Both the position numbers and the translations under genes were made by a program. Below, in pieces: positions 9,601-19,099 of a DNA stretch of 64,000 bases. Under the pieces are notes generated by a model, which saw nothing but the letters and a program-made list of their open reading frames with translations, ran no database searches and was not told the DNA's origin. The stretch is from Dehalococcoidia bacterium (GTDB lineage: Bacteria > Chloroflexota > Dehalococcoidia > Lucifugimonadales > Lucifugimonadaceae). The stretch covers positions 1-64,000 of the forward strand of contig JAPYUK010000001.1 of assembly GCA_029936155.1 (NCBI GenBank), read 5' to 3'. Position 1 is the first letter of the stretch. Each line of letters begins with the position of its first letter.

Positions 9601-10983
9601 GTGACCGAGTCCGCATACCGATCTCTACCATCGGTAGATGCGTTGCTTCAATCAGACGAAGTGGTGGCGTTGGCTCGCGACTTCTCGCATGAAGCAGTGA
9701 CAATGTTGGCGCGTGACGTGCTGGCAGGCGCTAGAGCGATGATCAAAAATGACGGTGATGCACCGTCCACAGAGTTGATGATCGCCGAGATCGCCGACCG
9801 GGCAGATCGAGCATGGGGAGCATGGCCGAAGCCAGTCGTCAATGCCACGGGTGTAGTGCTTCACACGAATTTGGGAAGGTCTCCGTTGAGCGCTGGAGTG
9901 GCAGAGGTTGCAGCGGCCTCTGCATCGATATATTCCGATCTCGAGTTCGATCTGGATTCCGGGAAGCGCGGATCCCGCAACGCTCACATTTCCGAGCTGC
10001 TGTCGCAGGTTTCTGGTGCCGAGGCTGGAATAGCGGTCAACAACAATGCATCTGGAGTGTTGTTGACCTTGGCCGCGGTTGTGGGCGCTGACAGTTCGAA
10101 AACCGAGGTGATCGTTTCACGAGGTGAAGCGGTCGAGATCGGTGGTGGCTTCAGAGTTCCGGACGTGATGCGCCAGTCGAGTGCGACACTTATCGAGGTC
10201 GGCACGACAAACCGTACGTACGCAGCGGATTACGAGGCCGCAATCACACCTCACACGGCTGCAATTTTAAAGGTCCACCCGAGCAATTTTGTGATCGAAG
10301 GTTTTACGCACGGCGCCGAATTGGCTGAATTGGCCGAGGTTGGTCAAAAACATGGAATTCCGATAATCAATGATCTGGGATCAGGGTGCTTGGTAGATAC
10401 CCGCAAATACGGTCTGAAGCAGGAGCCGCAAGTTCAAGATTCGATTTCGGATGGTGCAGCGCTAACGCTTTTCTCGGGCGACAAGCTTTTGGGCGGACCA
10501 CAGGCTGGCTTGATTGCCGGTGACCAGAACTGGGTCGACCTAGTTTCGAGGCATCCGCTGGCTCGTGCGGTTCGCATCGACAAGATGACTTTGTCGGCGA
10601 TTGCCGCCACTCTTACTTCGTATCTCAAAGGCGCACACGATGAAGAAATTCCGATCTGGAACATGATCTCAATGCGCGAGTCGGCGCTCGCGGCGAGAGC
10701 AGAAAAGTGGCGAGATGCCATAGGAGCTGGAACTGTTGAACGGGCAAGATCGGCAATTGGGGGCGGTTCGCTTCCAGGCCAAACTTTGCCCACATCGGTG
10801 TTGATTATCGAGCCCGGTGAGAGTGCCTACCGATTTGCGGCGAGTCTTCGTAGTAGTCCGGTTGCGGTAATCGCTCGAATAGAAAAAGATCGAATATTGT
10901 TGGATCCTCGAACCGTGTTCCCTGTACAGGATGACGCAGTCGTCGAGGCGCTGAAACTGGCGATTGGAAGCTCGGGAGAATGA
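9601..10983 (+). CDS. selA: L-seryl-tRNA(Sec) selenium transferase
   Basis: WPKPVVNATGVVLHTNLGRSPLS, INDLGSGCLVDTRKYGL, LFSGDKLLGGPQAGLIAG; GTG at 9601 fits SelA N-terminus better than the ORF-track start 9472. Confidence 0.92.
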   Translation: MTESAYRSLPSVDALLQSDEVVALARDFSHEAVTMLARDVLAGARAMIKNDGDAPSTELMIAEIADRADRAWGAWPKPVVNATGVVLHTNLGRSPLSAGVAEVAAASASIYSDLEFDLDSGKRGSRNAHISELLSQVSGAEAGIAVNNNASGVLLTLAAVVGADSSKTEVIVSRGEAVEIGGGFRVPDVMRQSSATLIEVGTTNRTYAADYEAAITPHTAAILKVHPSNFVIEGFTHGAELAELAEVGQKHGIPIINDLGSGCLVDTRKYGLKQEPQVQDSISDGAALTLFSGDKLLGGPQAGLIAGDQNWVDLVSRHPLARAVRIDKMTLSAIAATLTSYLKGAHDEEIPIWNMISMRESALAARAEKWRDAIGAGTVERARSAIGGGSLPGQTLPTSVLIIEPGESAYRFAASLRSSPVAVIARIEKDRILLDPRTVFPVQDDAVVEALKLAIGSSGE

Positions 10984-11372
10984 GTCCTAAGCGTCGCAGG
11001 CGGCCAAAGCCCGCCGCCGAACAATCGTGGTCGGCAAGTTCAGCTGGTGGAATCGATCCAGTCAACATCGAGATCGACCTGCATGGGATGCGTGCCAGTG
11101 AAGCCGAAACTATGATTAATATCCATCTCCAGCGGTGTCACAACGCACGTCTCCACATCGCCAAAATCAATCATGGCCACGGCACTGGCGTTCTCAAGCA
11201 ACTCACCCGAGACACGCTCACCAAAAGTGATCTAGTCGTCCGCCATTACCCCGGTTCGTACGGCGATGGTGGCGATGGTGTGACGATCGCAGAAATGAAC
11301 TACGGCGGGCACAAAGCGTTCAACCGCAGGGCGAACAACTCGATCGTGCCGAAGTCCTTGCCGAAAAGATAA
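10980..11372 (+). CDS. Smr-domain protein
   Basis: IDLHGMRASEAETMINIHL...INHGHGTGVLKQLTRD; ATGA overlap with selA. Confidence 0.82.
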   Translation: MSPKRRRRPKPAAEQSWSASSAGGIDPVNIEIDLHGMRASEAETMINIHLQRCHNARLHIAKINHGHGTGVLKQLTRDTLTKSDLVVRHYPGSYGDGGDGVTIAEMNYGGHKAFNRRANNSIVPKSLPKR

Positions 11373-11500
11373 CTGGCACAGCTTTGGACACGCCTATCGA
11401 GAGTTGCGGGTTGGTTTGGCGTAACCTGTCACCAACGACGCTTTCAAGCACACGTAGTTCGAATTTCCAGTCGATCACTTAGTCGATCTTAGAGTCCCAG

Positions 11501-12841
11501 ATGACGCTGTTTGACCATCGAAAACAAGAGATTCAGGATCGCATCGCTCCATTAGCGACACGCATGCGACCGCGAATTCTTGACGAGTATGTCGGGCAAA
11601 AACACATCCTCACTCCAGGCAAAGTGCTACGAAGAGCGATTGATGAGGATCGCCTTCCCTCAATGATTCTGTGGGGGCCACCGGGTAGCGGGAAGACCAC
11701 GCTGGCTCGGCTTGTTACGGGCGCTACCAACTCGCACTTCGAGCAGTTGAGCGCCGTTACTTCGGGTATCAAAGATGTTCGTGCCGTCATGGCACTTGCC
11801 AGTGATCGCTTAGGCCAGACTGGTCGACGAACAATTCTGTTTATCGACGAGATACACCGGTTCTCTAAGTCGCAGCAGGACGGGCTTCTGCCACATGTTG
11901 AGGACGGCACCGTGACCCTGATTGGGGCCACAACCGAGAACCCGTCATTCGAAGTTATTTCTCCGTTGCTGTCACGCACCAGGGTGTACACACTTGAGCC
12001 GTTGCACGATGAGGACATCACTGAGATCATCGAGCGAGCTATTACGGACAAGGAACACGGTCTCGGTCGTGAAAAAGTAACGCTTTCAGAAGATTCGATG
12101 CGCTTCCTTCTTCGTGTCGCCAACGGAGATGCTCGATCGGCTCTCAACACCCTAGAACTGGCAGTTGAATCTACGGAGCGTGATGAGGCTGGTGCCATCG
12201 CAGTCGAAGTCGAAACGATGGAAGAATCGGTGCAGCGCCAGTCACGCTACGACCGGCTCGGCGACATGCACTACGACACAATTTCGGCCTTCATTAAGAC
12301 GATTCGTGCTTCTGATCCAGACGCAGCGTTGTATTACCTGGCAAGGATGATTGACGCTGGTGAAGATCCGGTGTTTATCGCTCGACGGCTCGTTATTTCA
12401 GCGGCTGAAGACATTGGGCTTGCCAATCCGAACGGCCTTGCTGTTGCGATGGCCGCCCAGCAGGCGGTGAGTTTTGTTGGAATGCCGGAGGGTCGCATTC
12501 CGCTGGCGGAAGCAACTATCTATCTGGCGACTGCGCCGAAGTCGAACTCTGCTTACAAGGCTATCGACAAGGCGCTGGAGTTCGTGCGATCTTCACAAGA
12601 TGAACCTGTGCCAAACCACCTTCGAAACGCCCCTACCCGGCTGATGAAAGACCTTGGGTTTGGAGATGGCTACGAGTATCCGCACGACAAACCAGGGCAC
12701 TTTTCACAGGCAGAAAACTTGCCAGACGTTATCAAAAACGAACGTTTCTACGAGCCGGGTGATCTTGGGGCAGAAAGTGCGATTCGCGAGCGACTGCTCA
12801 AGTGGTGGGGCGAGCGATACGGTGACCCGAAGAAGAGCTAG
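11501..12841 (+). CDS. rarA: Replication-associated recombination protein A (AAA ATPase)
   Basis: LATRMRPRILDEYVGQKHIL, GPPGSGKTTLARL, FIDEIHRFSKSQQD. Confidence 0.93.
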   Translation: MTLFDHRKQEIQDRIAPLATRMRPRILDEYVGQKHILTPGKVLRRAIDEDRLPSMILWGPPGSGKTTLARLVTGATNSHFEQLSAVTSGIKDVRAVMALASDRLGQTGRRTILFIDEIHRFSKSQQDGLLPHVEDGTVTLIGATTENPSFEVISPLLSRTRVYTLEPLHDEDITEIIERAITDKEHGLGREKVTLSEDSMRFLLRVANGDARSALNTLELAVESTERDEAGAIAVEVETMEESVQRQSRYDRLGDMHYDTISAFIKTIRASDPDAALYYLARMIDAGEDPVFIARRLVISAAEDIGLANPNGLAVAMAAQQAVSFVGMPEGRIPLAEATIYLATAPKSNSAYKAIDKALEFVRSSQDEPVPNHLRNAPTRLMKDLGFGDGYEYPHDKPGHFSQAENLPDVIKNERFYEPGDLGAESAIRERLLKWWGERYGDPKKS

Positions 12842-12853
12842 ATCCCGGTCTAA

Positions 12854-13420
12854 CTAGTAGTCCGCCTGCCGTAGTGCTCTGAGTACGTCTCCGATGCCCA
12901 TTCGCTGGCCGTAAAGTAGCAGTCCGGCTCGGAACACTTGGGCGCTCAACCACATCAGGAATAATCCTGAAAGCGCGATCAACAGCAGTCCGGAGGCTCC
13001 AAGGCCCGTGATTTTCCCCAGCATGATGGATATTGGCGAGGTCGAAGTTATTAGCATTTCGACCATTCGATTTTCTTTTTCTTCAGAAAAGCATTGCGAC
13101 AGAAATGCCGGCGCAACTCTGGCCACTTCGCCTTGGAATGATCCGCTCGACTCGGGTCGACCTTCGTCATCAACGGTGAAAAGTACGTAGTCAGCCGGTT
13201 GCAAAATTCGTGCAATAAGTTCCGGCGGCAGCGACTCGTCGGCTACCCCCGCCCGAAGAATATTGTTAAACCCTTCGGTAGTGCGGTCTTATGATGAGAG
13301 TTCAGAACTTTTCTTGTACCAGTCAACTCGGCCGATTGAGGGGTAATCGGCTTGCACGACAAATAGCTCTTTGATCCCTCCCGCGGCAATCCCGAAAACC
13401 AAAGTAAAGACTACGTTTGC
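12854..13420 (-). pseudogene. 5'-truncated NatB-like ABC-2 permease with in-frame TAA
   Basis: Continuous reading ...VVQADYPSIGRVDWYKKSSELSS*DRTTEGFNNILRAGVADESLPPELIARILQPADYVLFTVDDEG...EEKENRMVEMLITSTSPISIMLGKITG; stop at 13289..13291, no plausible start; upstream edge approximate. Confidence 0.7.
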
Positions 13421-13428
13421 CCTTCCGT

Positions 13429-14463
13429 TTAGACGATTTCTTTCATCACTCGGTCGAGCGCAGACACGGCGAATTCGTAGTCGTGATCGGAAACGCCATA
13501 GTGAGTCACGATTCGCAATTCGGAGTCGCCACCGTTCATCAGCACGCCCTCTTCCAACATTCGAGCGGCAATCTGGTTGCCAGTGTGAGTTGGCACGTCG
13601 AATCTGATGATGTTGGTTTGGATGTGCTCCGGGTCTACACCGATGCCGTTCATCTCGGCCATTCTCGAAGCGAAGCGCTTTGCGGAATCGTGGTCTTCTT
13701 GCATGCGGTCGATCATCGAGTCGAGTGCGACAAGTCCAGCGGCAGCCACGACTCCGACCTGTCGCATGCCCGATCCGAGCATCTTGCGCCACCGGTCGGC
13801 CTCTTCGATGAAGTCTTTCGACCCTACCAAGATTGATCCGATTGGGCACGCCAGACCTTTCGAGAGACAGAACGTGGCGCTGTCGACATCTGCTGTGAGA
13901 TCGGATGCAGGAACTCCTAAGGCAACGGCTGCGTTGAAGATTCGGGCACCATCGAGATGAACACTCAGTTCTTTTTCGTGCGCAGCATCGGCCATGGCCT
14001 TCATCTGCTCAGCATTCAATGCCCGTCCACTTGAAGCATTGTGTGTGTTCTCGATAGTTAGAAGTCGAGTTGGCGGCTTGTGATAGTCACGGGGCTTTAC
14101 TGCCGCTCTTATTAGATCAGGGTCCAGAAAACCGAATTCGTCGGTTTTGATCGGGTACAGAATCACGCTGCCGAGCACCATCGTGCCACCGGCTTCGTTG
14201 TTCATGATGTGGCACTGATCACCAACGAGAACTTCATCACCACGTTCAGCGTGGGCCAATACCGCGACTAAATTTCCCTGTGTACCTGAAGACACGAACA
14301 AACCGGCTTCTTTGCCGAGTCTTTCGGCGGCGAGATCCTGGAGTTTGTTGACCGTGGGATCATCTCCGTAGACGTCATCGCCTAGTTCGGCCTCGTACAT
14401 CGCCTTGCGCATCTCGGGGCTTGGATGTGTGACTGTATCGCTGCGTAGATCGACTCGGATCAT
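13429..14463 (-). CDS. ltaE: Low-specificity L-threonine aldolase
   Basis: MIRVDLRSDTVTHPSPEMRKAM, AxLGDDVYGDDPTVNKLQ, HLDGARIFNAAVALG; ATG at 14463 preferred over 14550. Confidence 0.92.
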   Translation of the reverse strand: MIRVDLRSDTVTHPSPEMRKAMYEAELGDDVYGDDPTVNKLQDLAAERLGKEAGLFVSSGTQGNLVAVLAHAERGDEVLVGDQCHIMNNEAGGTMVLGSVILYPIKTDEFGFLDPDLIRAAVKPRDYHKPPTRLLTIENTHNASSGRALNAEQMKAMADAAHEKELSVHLDGARIFNAAVALGVPASDLTADVDSATFCLSKGLACPIGSILVGSKDFIEEADRWRKMLGSGMRQVGVVAAAGLVALDSMIDRMQEDHDSAKRFASRMAEMNGIGVDPEHIQTNIIRFDVPTHTGNQIAARMLEEGVLMNGGDSELRIVTHYGVSDHDYEFAVSALDRVMKEIV

Positions 14464-14667
14464 GCCGTGGGTTCTCCAGTTAGGACCAGTGAGGAACTGT
14501 GCCAGTTCAGTTTGCTGATTTGGTTTGCTGGCATCGAGGCTCGATACCAATTCTTGATTTCAATCGGCGATTCTAACCGCAGGATGACTCCACGCATACT
14601 GTCCGAACGTATACTCGAATAGGACTTTACGGACTGATCGGGATCCACGAGAAAAAGATCGACCAAC

Positions 14668-15267
14668 TTGACTACAGATCCAACCAGCGAGCTTACAAAA
14701 AGCAATCGAGCCAAATTTTCTGACCCTCTACCCTGGGCCATTATGTTCATCGCGCTAATTCTTGATCAGCTGACGAAGTGGCAGGTGATCGAGAATCTCA
14801 GCGTGGGTGAATCGTGGCCTACGACTGGCTTTCTCAGGTTCACACATGCGTGGAACACAGGCACGGCTTTTTCGCTGTTTCAGGGACAGGGCGACATTCT
14901 AACGTGGGTGTCGCTCGTTGCTGTCGTAGTTTTAACGTGGATTTACCGTTCCATCGATGATCCACCATGGGTGCTGCGTATAGCGTTTGGCCTGCAGTTT
15001 GGTGGAGCAATCGGAAATATCGTGGATCGAGTCCGGATCGGCCATGTGACCGACTTTATCGACGTTGGGCCCTGGCCGATATTTAACATCGCCGACTCTT
15101 CGATTGTTATCGGCATTGGGTTGATGATCTTTTACTTCTGGTTCCTCGATGGTGGGGAAAATATAGATACTGAAAAAACCGACGAGGCCAATGCAACTCC
15201 AATTTCTGGAACTATTGAGTCGACTGAACCTGCGGTCGTCAACTCCTCTGCTGAGTCGCCCGAGTAG
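14668..15267 (+). CDS. lspA: Lipoprotein signal peptidase (signal peptidase II)
   Basis: LILDQLTKWQVIENL, GGAIGNIVDRVRIGHVTDFIDVG...FNIADSSIVIG. Confidence 0.93.
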   Translation: MTTDPTSELTKSNRAKFSDPLPWAIMFIALILDQLTKWQVIENLSVGESWPTTGFLRFTHAWNTGTAFSLFQGQGDILTWVSLVAVVVLTWIYRSIDDPPWVLRIAFGLQFGGAIGNIVDRVRIGHVTDFIDVGPWPIFNIADSSIVIGIGLMIFYFWFLDGGENIDTEKTDEANATPISGTIESTEPAVVNSSAESPE

Positions 15268-15287
15268 ATTCTGATGGACGGTCACTG

Positions 15288-16199
15288 ATGGAGTTCACAG
15301 TTTCGGACGAACAGGCAGCCAAGCGCCTGGATGTGTTCCTGACGGGACGGCTTGACCAGGCCGAGTCACGTTCAGATGTCCAACGTTCGATAAAAGCCGG
15401 TGATGTTTCTATTGATGGTCGCATCGTTAAGCGGGTCTCGTTAAAAGTGAGTACCGGCCAATTGATAGTTGTAGCCGACGACGTCGAATCCGGCCCACGC
15501 GAAACGGTTTCGACAAATATTTCGTTGAACGTTGTATACGAAGATGAGGACATTGCGGTGATCGATAAACCGGTCGGGATGACGGTACATCCGGGTGCGG
15601 GTCACATCGACGACACTCTTGCCAATGCAGCGGTTTACCGGTGGCCACGGATCGTCGACATTGGTGAATCAGATCGACCAGGCATCGTTCATAGACTTGA
15701 CCGGGACACCAGTGGCCTGATGGTAATAGCGCTCAGCAAGCAGGCTTATAAGGGTCTCAACGAGCTGATTCGCAAACGAGAGATGACTCGGATTTACACG
15801 GCTCTGGTGTGCGGCGTACCGAAAACACGTGAAGGCGTTGTCGATGCTCCGATCGGTCGAGATCCGCACCATCGAACACGGCAGGCGGTAGACGAGGCAG
15901 GTCGGCCTTCACGGACCCACTACCGGGTCGACTATGAAATAGGAGATTTCGCATATCTTGAAGTGCGACTTGAAACAGGTCGAATGCACCAGATCCGCGT
16001 TCATTTGGAAGCTATCGGGCACGCCGTCGTCGGCGACCAGACATATGGCAAGCATGCGGGTTCATTGATCAAGAATTTGAACCGACAATTCCTGCATGCA
16101 TCGAGGCTAGAGTTCGAACATCCTGTCTCGGGCGAGTCACTTTCGATCTCGTCCGACCTGCCACAAGATCTTCAGCGAGCTCTCGATTCCCTGAAATGA
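15288..16199 (+). CDS. rluD: RluD-family 23S rRNA pseudouridine synthase with S4 domain
   Basis: GIVHRLDRDTSGLMVIALS; N-terminal S4 domain. Confidence 0.9.
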   Translation: MEFTVSDEQAAKRLDVFLTGRLDQAESRSDVQRSIKAGDVSIDGRIVKRVSLKVSTGQLIVVADDVESGPRETVSTNISLNVVYEDEDIAVIDKPVGMTVHPGAGHIDDTLANAAVYRWPRIVDIGESDRPGIVHRLDRDTSGLMVIALSKQAYKGLNELIRKREMTRIYTALVCGVPKTREGVVDAPIGRDPHHRTRQAVDEAGRPSRTHYRVDYEIGDFAYLEVRLETGRMHQIRVHLEAIGHAVVGDQTYGKHAGSLIKNLNRQFLHASRLEFEHPVSGESLSISSDLPQDLQRALDSLK

Positions 16200-16270
16200 C
16201 CACACGTATTTGCCATCTTAGATAGCCCATTCCATTTCACCCAGCCCTAGTCACTGCTAAAGTTTTTCGA

Positions 16271-17782
16271 ATGACAAGTCCAACCACCCCGGTTCGAGTT
16301 CGCTACGCGCCTAGCCCAACCGGCATCCCACACATCGGAAACATCCGCACCGCCCTGTTCTGCTGGATTCTCGCTCAGCAGACGGAAGGTCAGTTCATCG
16401 TTCGGATCGAAGATACTGATCGCAGCCGATACGATGCCGATGCCGAGAAGGCAATATTCGAATCTCTGGACTGGCTAGGGCTTAGCTGGAATGAAGGCCC
16501 CGGCAAGGGTGGTCCGCACGCCCCGTACATACAATCGGAGCGGCAGCAAACTTATATCGACGCAGCACTGAAGTTGATCGAAGCAGGTCACGCCTACTTC
16601 GATGACACGACTCCAGAGCAACTTCACGCGCTGCGAGAACGCCAGCGCGCCGCGAAGCAGCCGCCAAGGTATGACGGACGTGGACGACATCGCAGCTCCG
16701 ATGAAATCGAAGAGTCGCGCAAAGCCGGGCTCCCAATAACGGTTCGCTTGAAGGTTCCTGAACATGGTTCAGTGTCGTTCAACGACGCGGTGCGTGGCAA
16801 AATAACTTTCGAAGTCAAAGAGCTCGATGATTTTGTAATTTTGAAGTCGGATGAGATGCCGACCTACCATCTGGCTCATATCCTCGATGACCATGCGATG
16901 GGTGTTACCCACGTCATTAGGGGTGACGAGTGGATATCGAGCACGCCTCGCCACCTGTTGATTCATCAGGCACTGGGAATCGAGCCACCAGAGTATGTGC
17001 ACGTTCCGTTGATCCTCGGTAAGGACAAGGCGAAGCTCAGTAAGCGCCACGGGGCTACATCGGCACTCGAATATCGCGATCTCGGGTTCCTGCCGGATGC
17101 CGTGTTCAACTTCATGTGCCTGCTCGGCTGGTCGCCGGGTGATGACATCGAGGTAATGAGCCGTGAGGAAATTGTGCGTCGATTCAGCATCGACCGGATC
17201 AACGATTCCCCAGCGACGTTCGACAGTGAAAAACTTGAGTGGATGAATGGCGTCTACATTCGCAACATGGATAAAGACCAACTGATGTCCGAGCTGTTGC
17301 CGTTCATGGAACGGCCCGAAGCTGAAGGCGGACTACCCGATTCGGTTGCACGACCTATCGACCGTGACTACATGAGGAGTCTGCTTCCGCTTGTCCATGA
17401 ACGACTGAAGCTGCTCACGGAGGGCACAGAGACTCTTGGTTTCTTCTTTGCCGACAACGTGAACCCGTCAGCTGAAGACCTTCCAGGTCGAAAGATGGAC
17501 GCTGCCATGACTGAACAGGCACTTGAAGCTGCGCTTGGTCTCTGCAAGACGGCCTCGCCGTTTGAGCCGGAGCATCTAGAGGGTGAATACCGAGCGCTCG
17601 CGGAGAAGATCGAGATGAAGCCGGGGCAGCTGTTCTCCCCAATCCGTGTGGCTACAACGGGAAAATCGTTTGCGCCTCCGCTGTTCGATACGATGGCGGC
17701 GATCGGGCAGAATCGCTGTGTTGAGCGCATCGAGAGTGCAATAAAGATTCTTCGTTCAGCCGCGGTAACTTCTGACGAGTAG
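16271..17782 (+). CDS. gltX: Glutamate-tRNA ligase
   Basis: RYAPSPTGIPHIGNIRTALF (HIGH), KAKLSKRHGATS (KMSKS-like). Confidence 0.95.
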   Translation: MTSPTTPVRVRYAPSPTGIPHIGNIRTALFCWILAQQTEGQFIVRIEDTDRSRYDADAEKAIFESLDWLGLSWNEGPGKGGPHAPYIQSERQQTYIDAALKLIEAGHAYFDDTTPEQLHALRERQRAAKQPPRYDGRGRHRSSDEIEESRKAGLPITVRLKVPEHGSVSFNDAVRGKITFEVKELDDFVILKSDEMPTYHLAHILDDHAMGVTHVIRGDEWISSTPRHLLIHQALGIEPPEYVHVPLILGKDKAKLSKRHGATSALEYRDLGFLPDAVFNFMCLLGWSPGDDIEVMSREEIVRRFSIDRINDSPATFDSEKLEWMNGVYIRNMDKDQLMSELLPFMERPEAEGGLPDSVARPIDRDYMRSLLPLVHERLKLLTEGTETLGFFFADNVNPSAEDLPGRKMDAAMTEQALEAALGLCKTASPFEPEHLEGEYRALAEKIEMKPGQLFSPIRVATTGKSFAPPLFDTMAAIGQNRCVERIESAIKILRSAAVTSDE

Positions 17783-17918
17783 CAGTTCGAGTGAAAAACT
17801 CAGATTGACCAGCCACGGGGCTACTACCTATACTGGAAGGTAGCGCATCTGCATTTCAGATGAATTTTTCAGGCGGCCAATTAATATTGCTAGCCGTAAG
17901 CACGAATCAGGATCACCG

Positions 17919-18113
17919 TTGGTAGAACTACGAATCAACGAAGGCGAGAGCTTTGAAGGCTTTCTCCGACGCTTTACCAAGCGTGTACAGCAGGAATCGA
18001 TCATTTCTGAGGCTCGACGCCGACAGCATTTCGAGCCACCTTCCATCACTCGAAAGAAGACAGCAGCAGCCAAGCGACGCAAGAGCATCAAGGCGACGAT
18101 GAAAAACATGTAG
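17919..18113 (+). CDS. rpsU: 30S ribosomal protein S21
   Basis: VELRINEGESFEGFLRRFTKRVQQESIISEARRRQHFEPP. Confidence 0.93.
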   Translation: MVELRINEGESFEGFLRRFTKRVQQESIISEARRRQHFEPPSITRKKTAAAKRRKSIKATMKNM

Positions 18114-18153
18114 CCCACGTGTGGGGATTGCATTTGCTGTCCGATAACGACTT

Positions 18154-18178
18154 CACCCTGAATTTACGGGGTGTTTTT
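18154..18178 (+). terminator. Intrinsic terminator after rpsU
   Basis: CACCCTG-AATTTA-CGGGGTG (one G-T pair) followed by TTTTT. Confidence 0.75.
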
Positions 18179-18354
18179 GTTTAACTTTTGCTCGCTTCCC
18201 TGCCCGTCGAAAGATTTCACATCAGGTTAATAGAAAGACGTACAGAAACCGTGATTTTCTTTTCGGGAGGGGTGACAATAAACTGACCGTTCGCGAGCGA
18301 GCTGTTCTACAGCTTGCTTGACCGCCTACGAGTCTGCCATATGGAGCACGTAAA

Positions 18355-19056
18355 TTGAAATTCGGGATTGTTGTGTTCCCAGGTACGTGGAGTGAAAAAG
18401 ATACCCACCACGCAGTTTCAGGAGTGCTGGGCCAGGATGCCGAGTACATCTGGCACGGTGATGAGCAGCTCGATCAATTCGACGCCATCGCTTTACCCGG
18501 CGGCTTTTCTTATGGCGACTTCCTTCGGTGTGGCGCCATCGCCCGTTTCTCACCCGTCATGGAAGCAGTGGTTGCGTTTGCCAATCGAGGCGGACCGGTC
18601 CTAGGAATTTGCAACGGCTTTCAGGTGCTTTGCGAGTCGGGGCTATTACCTGGGGTTCTGATGCAAAACGACCATCTGGAATTCCGATGCATCTGGACCG
18701 ATCTCAAAATTGAGAACGATTCGACCATGTTCACCTCAGATGGGACCAATGGGCAGACCCTTCATATCCCGATGTCGCACGGAGAAGGCAATTACCAGGC
18801 CGATACGGCCACAATCGACCGGCTTGAAGGCAACGGGCAGGTGGTGCTGCGATACGCCGACGCAGCTGGGAATGTCACGCCCGAGATCAACCCGAATGGA
18901 TCTATCAACAATATTGCAGGGATCGTAAACGAGCATGGCAACGTGATGGGCATGATGCCGCACCCCGAGAAGGCCAGTGAGAAGATCATCGGCGGCGACG
19001 ACGGGAACGTTATTTTCAGTTCGATGATCAATAGTTTCGTCGCTTCAATGGTCTAA
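18355..19056 (+). CDS. purQ: Phosphoribosylformylglycinamidine synthase subunit PurQ
   Basis: KFGIVVFPGTWSEKD...GGPVLGICNGFQVL; TTG start. Confidence 0.93.
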   Translation: MKFGIVVFPGTWSEKDTHHAVSGVLGQDAEYIWHGDEQLDQFDAIALPGGFSYGDFLRCGAIARFSPVMEAVVAFANRGGPVLGICNGFQVLCESGLLPGVLMQNDHLEFRCIWTDLKIENDSTMFTSDGTNGQTLHIPMSHGEGNYQADTATIDRLEGNGQVVLRYADAAGNVTPEINPNGSINNIAGIVNEHGNVMGMMPHPEKASEKIIGGDDGNVIFSSMINSFVASMV

Positions 19057-19099
19057 CAACTACCGCAGAGATTTATCAGGAAACGGAACCAGACACGAA

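Noticed and set aside
13289-13291. TAA in the ABC-permease remnant as recoding
   Set aside because: TAA is not a known Sec/Pyl codon, and the gene also lacks its N-terminus.
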